A stretch of 47,581 nucleotides of DNA from Euryarchaeota archaeon UBA229 (GTDB lineage Archaea; Thermoplasmatota; Poseidoniia; Poseidoniales; Poseidoniaceae), in contig DAUW01000076.1 in NCBI GenBank assembly GCA_002505355.1, forward strand, positions 970-48,550. The letters run 5' to 3'. A program made the translations under genes and the position numbers. Position 1 is the stretch's first letter, and every line of letters starts with the position of its first letter. Shown here piece by piece: positions 8,477-16,846 of the stretch. Below the pieces are notes generated by a model. That model was given only the letters and a program-made list of their open reading frames with translations. It was not told the DNA's origin and did no database searches.

Positions 8477-10675
8477 ATGATGAGGACGAAATTACCTGTG
8501 ACAATGATATTAATAACGCTCCTTTCTGCAAGCCTTGCGGGCTGTGTTGGGAACGAAGATGAAGCGAGTACCTCAGCCTGTACCGGCGATGAGTTGAAAG
8601 TTGCCTTTGATGTGAAGGACGATTTAACACCAGAATCAATTGATAATCCAAACAGAATCGCCAGTTACCTGTGTGACAAGTTGGGTATGGATGTCACCAT
8701 ATATGACGTCGACAGCGCAGCATTAGCAATGGAGGCGCTAAGATTCGGCAATGCCGATATCGCCATGAACATTGACGGTGGACCAGCATGGGTTGGATGG
8801 AATGCCTACGACTTAGAGGTGATGGCTGCAGATACCAAGGATGACGGCAGAGCATTCTATAACGCACATGCCTGGGTTTTACAGGGTAGCGAAATGGAAA
8901 TTGCGCTCAATGACGGCGATGATAACACAGATCCGTTCGCCCTACTCGAGGGGAAGACCTCATGTCACACCGGCTGGTTGAAGTCTGCAGGAATGTTGAT
9001 GCCAATGGGATATTTGATTGGTAATGGCTACGTGAATGTTCAGGGAGACCTGTCAGATACAGAGACACTTAGAACGACTATCAGCGAATATTTTGACGGA
9101 TCAACCGGAAAAGGTAACCCGGCCTCAATCCCAGTAAGTGGCGGTCTGTATTCAGGCTATGCTGGAGCATTAGAATGCTTGAGTGAGGGCTATGGTGACG
9201 TGGCATTTGCTAAAGATTCAACAGTCGGCTCGTACTGTGATAACGAAGACGTCAACGATAATTCAGATTGGTGTTTGGACATAAGCCAGTACGTTCCGCT
9301 ACCAAAGTTTGGTTCCTCTCCATCCCACTCGGTAATGTACAATGAAGAGGTATTAGCTGAGGATAAAGAACAAGCTATCAAGGATGCCTTGGTTGAAATG
9401 AAGAATGATGAAGAAGGTCTAGCAATTTTACAAGAGGTTCTTGGTACTGATGCAATGGTCGCAACAAACTCCCAAGAACACCTTGGTACCTATGGTGCAG
9501 CATTGGAAAACATACCCGGGATTTCCACAAAATACGGTAATGCATTCGATGGTGGTAACGCCTTATCTGAAATCAAGTCAACAATAACCATAGCGTATTA
9601 CCTTGCTGAAGATTCATCAGCAAATGCCAACGCCATCGGTATGGCTGAGAGATTAGAGAATGAACTTGGAGTAAACGTAGAATTGTATGATGTTTCATCG
9701 GAAGGTATGATCATTCAAGCTCTAAGATTCGGCAATGCAGACATTGGTTTCATGGAGGGTGGTCCAGCATGGATTGCCTGGAAGGAGTATGATCTACAGG
9801 TCTTAGCAGTTGAAACAACAACTGCAGAGCGAGATACTTACTACAACGCAGCGGCATGGGTCCTAGCGAATAGTACTATGGCACAATATCACTTAGATGG
9901 TGATGCAACAACCGATCCATTTGCTGAGCTGGCTGGAAAAACCTCATGCCATACTGGTTGGTTGAAATCTGCGGGAATGTTAATGCCGATGGGTTACATG
10001 ATTGGTAATGGATATGTAACTCCAGTGGGAGATACTGAAGATATCAATTCGCTGAGAGACACCATCAACGGCCATTTTGACGGCTCAACAGGTGCAGGAA
10101 ATCCAGCATCTATCCCTGAAAGTGGTGGCTTATATTCTGGATATGCTGGGGCTCTTGAATGCTTGAGTGAAGGCTATGGTGATGTGGCATTTGCTAAAGG
10201 TGATGAATTCTCAACAGTTCACAAATATTGCGATAATGAAGATTCCAACGACAATTCTGATTGGTGTCTATCATTGGATCAGTACGTCCAACTACCTGCC
10301 TGGGGTTCTTCTCCAAGCCATCCAATAATGTACAACCCTGAAACACTTGATGTGAGAACTAGAAACGCAATCCTGAATACAATGCTTAGTTGGAATGATG
10401 AAATGTGGGTCCAAGATTACGAAATGAATGGAGTAAATTACACTGGCTGCTACAACACTGTAACAAATGTAGTTGCTGATATTCCTCAAGTACAATGTGG
10501 TGGGGAGATTCTTTCCACTGTCACCAGCAAAGGATATGGTCTTGCGGCAGGCAACAGCCAGAATCATTTAGGAAGCTATTCTGATTTGTTATCTGCAATA
10601 CCAGGTTTGTCAAAGTATTATCATGACGAGAAATACGGTATAACAGATGCTGCATCTGAAACTAGTGAGTCTTAG
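8477..10675 (+). CDS. Phosphonate/phosphate-type substrate-binding lipoprotein with two tandem PhnD-like domains
   Basis: A 732-residue exported lipoprotein: signal peptide with lipobox LAGC (20-23), then two homologous periplasmic-binding domains at about 38-355 and 365-720. Both copies carry ALRFGNADI, GGPAW, KTSCHTGWLKSAGMLMPMGY, SGGLYSGYAGALECLSEGYG and SSPSH(S/P)(V/I)MYN blocks. The order (amino-terminal strand, ALRFG...DI, GP, Y-N-A, then the G(Y)AGAL...GDVAFAK block) follows PhnD-family binding proteins, which capture phosphonate, phosphite or phosphate for ABC import. The second copy has an extra Cys-containing insertion of about 40 residues near the end. An ATPase and permease follow, forming a complete importer. 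The actual ligand cannot be read from sequence, and the GPAW motif differs from typical PhnD. Confidence 0.85.
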   Translation: MMRTKLPVTMILITLLSASLAGCVGNEDEASTSACTGDELKVAFDVKDDLTPESIDNPNRIASYLCDKLGMDVTIYDVDSAALAMEALRFGNADIAMNIDGGPAWVGWNAYDLEVMAADTKDDGRAFYNAHAWVLQGSEMEIALNDGDDNTDPFALLEGKTSCHTGWLKSAGMLMPMGYLIGNGYVNVQGDLSDTETLRTTISEYFDGSTGKGNPASIPVSGGLYSGYAGALECLSEGYGDVAFAKDSTVGSYCDNEDVNDNSDWCLDISQYVPLPKFGSSPSHSVMYNEEVLAEDKEQAIKDALVEMKNDEEGLAILQEVLGTDAMVATNSQEHLGTYGAALENIPGISTKYGNAFDGGNALSEIKSTITIAYYLAEDSSANANAIGMAERLENELGVNVELYDVSSEGMIIQALRFGNADIGFMEGGPAWIAWKEYDLQVLAVETTTAERDTYYNAAAWVLANSTMAQYHLDGDATTDPFAELAGKTSCHTGWLKSAGMLMPMGYMIGNGYVTPVGDTEDINSLRDTINGHFDGSTGAGNPASIPESGGLYSGYAGALECLSEGYGDVAFAKGDEFSTVHKYCDNEDSNDNSDWCLSLDQYVQLPAWGSSPSHPIMYNPETLDVRTRNAILNTMLSWNDEMWVQDYEMNGVNYTGCYNTVTNVVADIPQVQCGGEILSTVTSKGYGLAAGNSQNHLGSYSDLLSAIPGLSKYYHDEKYGITDAASETSES
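8591..10640 (+). repeat. Internal tandem duplication of the PhnD-like domain
   Basis: Copy 1 spans about 8591-9540 and copy 2 about 9580-10640. Matching codons sit at a constant offset of 984 nt through the central region: the KTSCHTGW block at 8954 and 9938, and the SGGLYSGY block at 9137 and 10121. Offset is 990 nt at the beginning. The protein blocks are nearly identical while third codon positions differ freely, so the copies are old in DNA but tightly constrained in protein. Confidence 0.9.
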
Positions 10676-10726
10676 TAGGGCAGTTGCTATATACACTCTG
10701 CTTGCCGCAAGGGATGGGGTGGATTT

Positions 10727-11443
10727 TTGGGGCGGCCTAAACCAGTGGATGAAATACCATTGTCCTCTAAATCAGAAGCTGGTTTAGACCCAATTATTCA
10801 ACTAAGGAAGCTCGAAATCGGCTATAATAAATCACTAGTAAGCAACATCAATGTTGACATCTACCCGGGTGATAGGATTGCCATTATCGGTCCATCTGGC
10901 GTAGGAAAGACCACATTGTTGCGCACAATCGCTGGTTTAATTGCGCCTGTTTCAGGTGAAATTGCGAACAGCTATACAGCTAGAGGCCAAATTGGATATA
11001 TTCCTCAAAAGTTAGGATTAGTTCGCCACAGTAGTGCCAAAAACAACATATTGTTGGGTGCACGCACCCGAAAATCAAGGTTCTATCCACCGTTCTTACG
11101 AATTGGTGAAACCCTCAACAAAGAAGTAGACCTACTGATCGATAAACTGGGAATCGCAAATATTTCGAACGAGCCAGTTAGAATATTGTCTGGTGGACAA
11201 CAACGACGGGTTGCAATCGCCAGAGCGCTTATTCAGAAGCCAAAAGTTGTCATTGCAGATGAGTTTCTAGGCGAGTTAGATGTAGCAAATATTGAATCGA
11301 TAATTGATATACTGCTAACTCAGTTGGAAAATATTGGAGCTACGTTAGTAATGGTTGAACATCAGGAAGACATTGCGCGAAGCATTGCGACAAGAATCTG
11401 GCGGATTGATGGTAACTCCATCACAGAGGAGTTGGTACCGTGA
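10727..11443 (+). CDS. phnC: Phosphonate-type ABC transporter ATP-binding protein
   Basis: A 238-residue ATPase: Walker A GPSGVGKT (55-62), Q-loop YIPQKLGLV (about 91-99), signature LSGGQQRR (154-161), Walker B VVIADE (174-179) and a His in VEHQ near 217. The residue after the Walker B Glu is Phe (ADEF) where Pro is usual. The likely start is TTG at 10727, preceded by GGGGTGGA (10716-10723); a GTG at 10745 is an alternative. The gene lies 51 nt after the duplicated binding protein and overlaps the permease by 4 nt (GTGA), consistent with one importer operon. Energises uptake across the cytoplasmic membrane. Confidence 0.88.
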   Translation: MGRPKPVDEIPLSSKSEAGLDPIIQLRKLEIGYNKSLVSNINVDIYPGDRIAIIGPSGVGKTTLLRTIAGLIAPVSGEIANSYTARGQIGYIPQKLGLVRHSSAKNNILLGARTRKSRFYPPFLRIGETLNKEVDLLIDKLGIANISNEPVRILSGGQQRRVAIARALIQKPKVVIADEFLGELDVANIESIIDILLTQLENIGATLVMVEHQEDIARSIATRIWRIDGNSITEELVP

Positions 11444-12333
11444 ATAAAAAACTCCTTGCTAGCATAATTATCGTAATTTTGTTGACGCTTCTTGCAATCA
11501 ATGATGTTATTGGCAATTGGTCTGATATCGACGGCGGTTTCGAAAATTTGTATATTTTCTTTACAGAAGATCTATTTCCACCAGATTGGTCTATACTAGA
11601 AGCAGAACCAAATCTAGAGTGCAGTTCAGATATTGGCTTCTTTTGCTCTCAGGCATGGAAAGGTATCTCTGAAACAATACAAATGGCCTTTATTTCTACA
11701 GTTATTGGTTTCATCATCGCCTTACCGATTGCCTCACTAGCGGCAAATAACCTGTATCCTCTTCCTGTGGCAATGGTTGCGAGAGTTATTCTTGCCGGGC
11801 TGAGGAGCCTGCCAAGCATCATCTGGGCGCTAATCTTCACTATCGCGATCGGTTTTGGTCCATTATCCGGAGTTTTAGCGATGACGCTTTACACGATTGG
11901 ATACTTGGGTAAATTACAGTACGAAGGGATTGAAGGCATCGCCAACGAGCCTTTAGAGGCTTCAATGGCGATGGGATTAACGAGAAGTGAAAGGTTTGTT
12001 TTTGTCGTTATTCCCGAATCCAGCAACAACCTAATTAGTCAACTACTGTTTATGTTTGAGTACAATGTTAGACACGGTACCGTACTAGGTTTAGTTGGTG
12101 CAGGAGGAATCGGCAAATACATCGACACAAATCTTAAGTTCTTTATTTACGACAAAGCAATGGCATTCTTGATTGTGATATTTGTTGTTGTGGTAATCAT
12201 AGACATACTATCGATGATTATTCGCTCCTATGTAACCGACGAGAGTGACTTCAAGCGGCCAAAGTGGTGGACAGTGTTACTACCAAGCGATGCAGCAATG
12301 AAACTTCACCAGCGTAATGGTCATCAAGATTAG
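11440..12333 (+). CDS. phnE: Phosphonate-type ABC transporter permease
   Basis: A 297-residue inner-membrane permease of the PhnE/binding-protein-dependent type. An N-terminal helix (2-19) is followed by an extracytoplasmic segment with two Cys, then the core of about five helices (about 80-105, 108-150, 195-225 and 243-268). The EAA loop that docks the ATPase is visible as EGIANEPLEASMAMGLTRSER (about 167-187), preceded by YTIGYLGKLQYEGI. The GTG start overlaps the phnC stop as GTGA, with GAGGAG upstream. Its stop abuts the convergent small gene at 12334. Confidence 0.9.
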   Translation: MNKKLLASIIIVILLTLLAINDVIGNWSDIDGGFENLYIFFTEDLFPPDWSILEAEPNLECSSDIGFFCSQAWKGISETIQMAFISTVIGFIIALPIASLAANNLYPLPVAMVARVILAGLRSLPSIIWALIFTIAIGFGPLSGVLAMTLYTIGYLGKLQYEGIEGIANEPLEASMAMGLTRSERFVFVVIPESSNNLISQLLFMFEYNVRHGTVLGLVGAGGIGKYIDTNLKFFIYDKAMAFLIVIFVVVVIIDILSMIIRSYVTDESDFKRPKWWTVLLPSDAAMKLHQRNGHQD

Positions 12334-12549
12334 TTATTCTGCTGCGATGTGGACAGCACCCGATTTGTAGAATACTTGAATCCGGTCAGGAACTTTTCTT
12401 GTTAGTGCAGCTACTGCCTCGTAGATTTCATCTTTCTTAACCTTGAATGCCTTGGCGGCACTGGCAGTAGACCACGGAACTGTTTCAAAGTCAGATTGTC
12501 GGATCCATTCAAACAGTCGTGCCTCGAGTTCGCTCAATTCATCCGCCAT
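12334..12549 (-). CDS. Small conserved-looking winged-helix-like protein
   Basis: A 71-residue protein starting at the ATG at 12549; a TTG nine codons upstream (12576) is possible but less likely. It begins with MADELSELEARLFEWIRQ and continues with ST-rich and A(A)KAFKVKKDEIYEAVAALTRKVPDRIQVFYKSG, which looks like a helix-turn-helix followed by a beta wing. That suggests a small nucleic-acid-binding or protein-interaction module, but I cannot assign a family. It is convergent with phnE without a spacer and is 49 nt downstream of gpsA on the same strand, so probably co-transcribed with it. Confidence 0.6.
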   Translation of the reverse strand: MADELSELEARLFEWIRQSDFETVPWSTASAAKAFKVKKDEIYEAVAALTRKVPDRIQVFYKSGAVHIAAE

Positions 12550-12598
12550 GATGTCCCCTATGGCAATGTTATACAAAACAACACCGACGGTTCGCCGT

Positions 12599-13597
12599 CT
12601 AGTTCAAACCAACAATTCTACGACAGCATTCCTCTGCGTCAATCTCACCATCAAGTAGTGAGTTGATAGCGCGGGTGAATGGCACACTTATCCCTTCGTC
12701 GTTTGCGCGCATAATGAACATTCTAGCTGCTCTAACCCCTTCAGCCACCATGGTCATTTCTGCGAGTGCCTCATCGACTGTGAGACCCGTGCCCAACTTT
12801 TCCCCCATGCTTCGATTTCTCCCATATGGAGAAGTTGCCGTGACGTAAAGATCGCCCAAACCTGCTGGACCAAACGCAACCTCTGCTTTTGCACCAAGTT
12901 GCGGTAACAATAGGCATCCTTCTTTGAAGCCTGCCATGAATATAGCTGCTTTTAGGTTGTCACCACCAAGCGTACCGACTTTTTTCAAACCATCAACTAG
13001 ACCACATGTCAGAGCAATTACGTTCTTGAAAGCACCCCATAATTCTGCGCCGACTGGGTCAGACGCTGCATGAAGAATGAAGGTTTGAGTAGTTAGCGTT
13101 TCAGCTAATCGCTTAGCAACAGATTCATCCTCACTTGCCACGAGTGCGGTGGTAATGACTCCTCCAGCAGCCTCCGGCGCAATTGTCGGTCCGGTAACCA
13201 CGGCCAATGGATTGTTTTTTTCCGCTGAGTTGAGTTTTTCGTGAATTGCTTGTGAAATCAAACGCTTGCCTGGAGCAAGGCCTTTTGCCAGATCGATAAG
13301 CACGTGGCCAGGCCTTAGATGAGGTATTATTTGATCGACAACATCTAAGATTACTGAGGATGGAATCGCTAACACAACTATCTCAACCCCCTCTAGTGCC
13401 TCATCGATATGCATTGTAGCCTCTAAACCTTCAACAGGGTGATCTGGTAGGTATTTTTTGTTAATCCCGTCCATTACTACGGACTCATAAACTTCTTGTT
13501 CGATGGTCCAACCTTTGACTTTGTGACCTTCCAATAACCACATTCTTGCCACTGCAGTGCCCCAATTTCCAAGGCCTAGAATTGCAATATGCGCCAT
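12599..13597 (-). CDS. gpsA: NAD(P)H-dependent glycerol-3-phosphate dehydrogenase (bacterial type)
   Basis: A 332-residue enzyme interconverting dihydroxyacetone phosphate and sn-glycerol-3-phosphate, supplying the G3P backbone of ester phospholipids. Landmarks: dinucleotide loop GLGNWG (8-13), conserved Lys in LAKGL (about 106), GPTIAPEAAGG (136-146), catalytic Lys191 in WGAFKNVIALTCG, the GGDNLKAA block, and GPAGLGDLYVTATSPYGRNR in the C-terminal domain. This is the bacterial/eukaryotic GpsA family, not the archaeal glycerol-1-phosphate dehydrogenase. Marine Group II genomes are known to carry GpsA and lack the G1P enzyme. Cytosolic, ATG start. A 94-nt gap upstream separates it from the TIM-barrel gene. 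Confidence 0.96.
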   Translation of the reverse strand: MAHIAILGLGNWGTAVARMWLLEGHKVKGWTIEQEVYESVVMDGINKKYLPDHPVEGLEATMHIDEALEGVEIVVLAIPSSVILDVVDQIIPHLRPGHVLIDLAKGLAPGKRLISQAIHEKLNSAEKNNPLAVVTGPTIAPEAAGGVITTALVASEDESVAKRLAETLTTQTFILHAASDPVGAELWGAFKNVIALTCGLVDGLKKVGTLGGDNLKAAIFMAGFKEGCLLLPQLGAKAEVAFGPAGLGDLYVTATSPYGRNRSMGEKLGTGLTVDEALAEMTMVAEGVRAARMFIMRANDEGISVPFTRAINSLLDGEIDAEECCRRIVGLN

Positions 13598-13691
13598 GTA
13601 TATCGAGTCTACGATATGGTTAGTGCTTATGTTAATTGTTGCTCAAGCAGACCTAAACTAGTGATTTACCAACTCATTGAGAGTATTGAAT

Positions 13692-14894
13692 TCAAAAAAG
13701 GTCGTCGTCTTCTTCGTCAAAGTCAAAGACATCATCATCTGGTTTCGCTTCAGTTTTCTTGGCCTTGGTTGGTTTTGCTTTCGACTTCGCCGGTTCTTTC
13801 TCTGCTTTTTTGGGCGGCGCCTCTGGCGATTTTTCAGCTTTAGCAGCCTTTTCGGCTGCTGCCTTCTGTTTCATCTCTGCGGTTGCTGCTTGGGTTCTCG
13901 CACTGGCGATTTCCAATTCTCGAGCTTTGATTTCTTCTGCCGAGCGACCCGTTTGAGCAGCAAGACTTCTGCGGCGGTCTTCACGGGCTTTACGTTCGAG
14001 CTGCTTGTGCCTTGCTTTCTCGATATTTTGTAGCATATACATTGCATCATGCTCTAGCAATGGTGAATCTGAAATTAGAGTAATGTCTAGCCATCCACCT
14101 TCTTCGACAATAAATTCAGCCAGGGGTTCGAAGTTGAGGTCGGATTTTTTAATCTGCGTGTAATGCATTGCGTTACCAGTTCGATGTTCTACACCGGAAA
14201 AGTGGCAATAAAATTCTTTGGTTCCAATGGTTTCGCGCACAAGATCAAACATCTCTCCGTAATCCTCAGATGTTCGCATACTACCATGACCTCTCGAATG
14301 GATGTGCGCAATGTTTAGCACCGGCACCGTCCCCTCGACGTGGTTGACTACCTCGAGAACTTCTTCGAGACTACCCCACAATTCCTGCCGGCCGGACGTT
14401 TCAATGCCGATTTTTGACGGAGTTCCGTCTTTTAGCCACGGGAATACCGGATAAACATCTTCATCATCATGCCATATCTCGTGGACTCTATCAACAATCC
14501 CAGCAAATACATTGGCCAGTTGTTCATTTGCTGCTCTCCCTCGACCCATCTCGCCGTAGTGACCTGCATGGAGTGTTATATGTCGGGCATTAATCGTTTT
14601 AGCCGCTTGTAGAGTAGACTCAATTTTTGTCAAAGAGCGCCCTCTTTCAACACGGTCACCAAGAAGTTCTGAATAATAGGGTCCGTGGATGTTCATTTCA
14701 AATTCAGTTTTGTTTGCCAAAACCCCAGCTTGCCAGTATTGTTCAAAATGCTGGGGAGCAATCATCCTAACGGTTTGAACTTCCATGGTTTCTAAGCCAA
14801 GAGAGATGATGTCGTCCATTCCTTCGACAATTGTTCGCCCTTTGCATGATAACGGAATTCCTGCTGGACCTAATCTCACCGACAACAAACCCAC
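13692..14894 (-). CDS. Endonuclease IV-like TIM-barrel protein with long charged tail
   Basis: Residues 1-290 form a xylose-isomerase-like/AP-endonuclease-2 TIM barrel. Metal-ligand-like residues appear in order: His70 (NIHGPYY), His109/His112 (LHAGHYG), Glu165 (IETSG), His197/His199 (NIAHIHSRG), His231 (CHFSG) and Asp276 (LISDSP, where endonuclease IV has Glu). This fits the archaeal branch of Nfo, which cleaves DNA 5' of abasic sites. Residues 295-385 are a Lys/Ala/Glu-rich extension, probably disordered or coiled-coil, ending in the very acidic DDDVFDFDEEDDDLF. The start is GTG at 14894. Function in base-excision repair is likely but could be another sugar-phosphate isomerase-like activity. 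Confidence 0.8.
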   Translation of the reverse strand: MGLLSVRLGPAGIPLSCKGRTIVEGMDDIISLGLETMEVQTVRMIAPQHFEQYWQAGVLANKTEFEMNIHGPYYSELLGDRVERGRSLTKIESTLQAAKTINARHITLHAGHYGEMGRGRAANEQLANVFAGIVDRVHEIWHDDEDVYPVFPWLKDGTPSKIGIETSGRQELWGSLEEVLEVVNHVEGTVPVLNIAHIHSRGHGSMRTSEDYGEMFDLVRETIGTKEFYCHFSGVEHRTGNAMHYTQIKKSDLNFEPLAEFIVEEGGWLDITLISDSPLLEHDAMYMLQNIEKARHKQLERKAREDRRRSLAAQTGRSAEEIKARELEIASARTQAATAEMKQKAAAEKAAKAEKSPEAPPKKAEKEPAKSKAKPTKAKKTEAKPDDDVFDFDEEDDDLF

Positions 14895-15027
14895 CCCGCA
14901 GGTTCAAGCCAACGGTCACCTAATGATAAGACCTTTCCGTTATTAGGACAAAAAATCCCGGGAAAAGGCAAATTTGCAGTTATGATGATATGCGACACTT
15001 CATGAATGAGAGGTTCAACCCGCAGCC
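14895..15027. promoter_or_regulatory. Divergent promoter region between endonuclease IV-like gene and ribB
   Basis: A 133-nt gap that must hold promoters for both directions. CCTAAT (14919-14924) and ATTAGG (14942-14947) form an inverted repeat with a 17-nt spacer, a possible operator for the riboflavin operon. I see none of the conserved blocks of an FMN riboswitch. No clear TATA box can be singled out. Confidence 0.35.
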
Positions 15028-15741
15028 ATGAGCAATTCAATCGAAGCGGCCATCGATGCTTTTGCCAATGGCTTACCAGTATGTTTGTTTGACTCCGAAA
15101 AACGGGAAGGTGAAACAGATTTACTATTTTCTGCCCAACATGCCACACCCGCTACAATGCGACAACTCCGGCAAGACTGTGGCGGTTTGCTGTTTCTAGC
15201 AATTGGTCACGAAGTTGGCGAGAAATTTGGTCTGCCTTTCCTACAAGATTTACATACCCAACCGGAACTTGTTTCCAAGTTTGATGTGCTAGAGCAGTTA
15301 GTCACCAATGATTTACGGTATGACGCCCGCTCAGCGTTCACTTTATCGCTCAATCACCGTGAAACCTACACAGGAATTACTGACAAAGATCGCAGTCTCA
15401 CAACACGAAGATTCGCAGAGTTGACCAGCGAGGTTTTTTCCAGTAACCTCTCGCCAGAAGCCGCAAAAAAGTTGCTTGGCAGTGAATTCAGAACTCCTGG
15501 GCACATTCCTGTGTGCCGAGAGACCGAGGGCGGTCTAACCCGTCGTCAGGGTCATACTGAGTTGGCGGTCGGACTTGCTAGGTTGGCTAACGTATCTCCA
15601 GTGGTAATCGGTGCTGAAATGCTTGAACCAGACGGCGACTTGGCCTTGTCAGTAGATGCTGCTAAATCATGGGCAGAAACTCGTAACATTCCGTTCCTTG
15701 AGGGAGCGGACATTATCCATGCTTTGGCTGAGATGAGTTAA
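15028..15741 (+). CDS. ribB: 3,4-dihydroxy-2-butanone-4-phosphate synthase
   Basis: Converts ribulose-5-phosphate to DHBP plus formate, one of the two substrates of lumazine synthase. Its 237 residues fit the monofunctional archaeal form without a GTP cyclohydrolase domain. The acidic active-site loop reads FDSEKREGETD (21-31), followed by TGITDKDRSLTTR (115-127), RTPGHIPV (155-162) and RQGHTELAVGLARL (173-186), which corresponds to the GHTEA motif. The EGETD form is the archaeal variant. First gene of the riboflavin/FAD operon, with ribL 49 nt downstream. Confidence 0.93.
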   Translation: MSNSIEAAIDAFANGLPVCLFDSEKREGETDLLFSAQHATPATMRQLRQDCGGLLFLAIGHEVGEKFGLPFLQDLHTQPELVSKFDVLEQLVTNDLRYDARSAFTLSLNHRETYTGITDKDRSLTTRRFAELTSEVFSSNLSPEAAKKLLGSEFRTPGHIPVCRETEGGLTRRQGHTELAVGLARLANVSPVVIGAEMLEPDGDLALSVDAAKSWAETRNIPFLEGADIIHALAEMS

Positions 15742-15790
15742 TCGGTAGTATCATCAGTAACAACTAACAGGAATATCTGGAGAGGAACTC

Positions 15791-16225
15791 ATGAGAGTCA
15801 TGGCGGTTGGAGTTTTCGATTTACTCCATGCTGGACATCTTCATTATTTAGAGCAAGCAAAGGCATTAGGAGACCATCTAACCGTTGTCGTCGCTCACGA
15901 CGATACGGTTCGAATACGGAAACACGAACCAGTTACCAACCACGACCTACGCAGGCGCATGGTTGAAGGACTAAAGCCAGTAGATGAAGCAATAATCGGC
16001 AATTCACCAGATGTTTCGATCTATGATATTCTTCCAAAAGTAGACCCTGACATCATTGCCTTGGGCTATGACCAAGAGCATGCAGAAGATGCTATTAAGC
16101 ATAAATTACAAGATTTAGGTCACAGAAAAATTACAGTTACTAGGGTCGCAGGACTTTCTGATGACTTAGATGGGACTAGGAAGATAATTGCCCGTATTCT
16201 TGAATTATCCCAAAATAAAGCTTGA
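15791..16225 (+). CDS. ribL: FAD synthetase (FMN adenylyltransferase), archaeal RibL type
   Basis: A 144-residue nucleotidyltransferase of the cytidylyltransferase superfamily that adenylates FMN to FAD. The HxGH motif is HAGH (13-16) within GVFDLLHAGHLHYL; the second nucleotide motif is expected near the C-terminus (SDDLDGTRKI). RibL is the archaeal replacement for the bacterial RibF adenylyltransferase. GGAGAGG precedes the ATG as a good ribosome binding site. It lies between ribB and riboflavin synthase. A glycerol-3-phosphate cytidylyltransferase identity is less likely given this operon. Confidence 0.9.
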   Translation: MRVMAVGVFDLLHAGHLHYLEQAKALGDHLTVVVAHDDTVRIRKHEPVTNHDLRRRMVEGLKPVDEAIIGNSPDVSIYDILPKVDPDIIALGYDQEHAEDAIKHKLQDLGHRKITVTRVAGLSDDLDGTRKIIARILELSQNKA

Positions 16226-16234
16226 GGAATAGAC

Positions 16235-16846
16235 ATGTTCACTGGAATTGTTCAAGGAATTGGCGAGATCATCGCAACCACTGAGAAGAATACCGTGACC
16301 TCCTATGCAATAAGGTTGCCAAATGTCGAAGGGCTTGTTATTGGTGCTAGCGTTTCTATCAACGGTGTCTGTCTTACAGTCGTTGCTATTGATGCCGATA
16401 TCGTGCAGTTTGATATCATCAAGGAGACGTTGGAACGGACAAATTTAGGAGATTTGTCGGTTGGTGATGTCGTTAATATCGAACGGTCGTTGAAATTTGG
16501 TGATGAAGTTGGCGGGCATATATTGTCAGGGCATATTTTTGCTACTGGTGTTATCTCGACCAAATCCAAGACGGGCGACCAGATGTCGTTGAAGATAAAA
16601 TCCCCGCCAGTAATTGAAAAATATCTTACCGAAAAAGGCTATATTGCCATTGACGGCATATCATTGACCGTTGGAAAAGTTGAGGCTGGTTACTTCGATT
16701 TGCACATTATACCGGAAACGATGAGATTGACTACTCTAGACGCAAAAATAGTTGGAGATTTAGTCAATATTGAGATTGACAGTAATACTCAGTTGATTGT
16801 GGAAACGATAGAGAGATTATTACAAGAAAGGAGTGACCAGATATGA
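16235..16846 (+). CDS. ribE: Riboflavin synthase alpha subunit (bacterial type)
   Basis: Dismutates two 6,7-dimethyl-8-ribityllumazine molecules to riboflavin. Its 203 residues contain the internal duplication of lumazine-binding barrels: barrel 1 starts MFTGIVQGIGEI, with SINGVCLTV and the FDIIKETLERTNLG block; barrel 2 starts GHILSGHIFATGVI, with AIDGISLTVGKV and FDLHIIPETMRLTTL. Most archaea that synthesise riboflavin use an unrelated lumazine-synthase-like RibC, so this trimeric bacterial form indicates acquisition from bacteria or a lineage-specific replacement. It is 9 nt after ribL and overlaps ribH by 4 nt (ATGA). Confidence 0.95.
   Translation: MFTGIVQGIGEIIATTEKNTVTSYAIRLPNVEGLVIGASVSINGVCLTVVAIDADIVQFDIIKETLERTNLGDLSVGDVVNIERSLKFGDEVGGHILSGHIFATGVISTKSKTGDQMSLKIKSPPVIEKYLTEKGYIAIDGISLTVGKVEAGYFDLHIIPETMRLTTLDAKIVGDLVNIEIDSNTQLIVETIERLLQERSDQI

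Noticed and set aside
14895..15027. FMN riboswitch before ribB
   Set aside because: None of the conserved riboswitch blocks is visible and the gap is only 133 nt.
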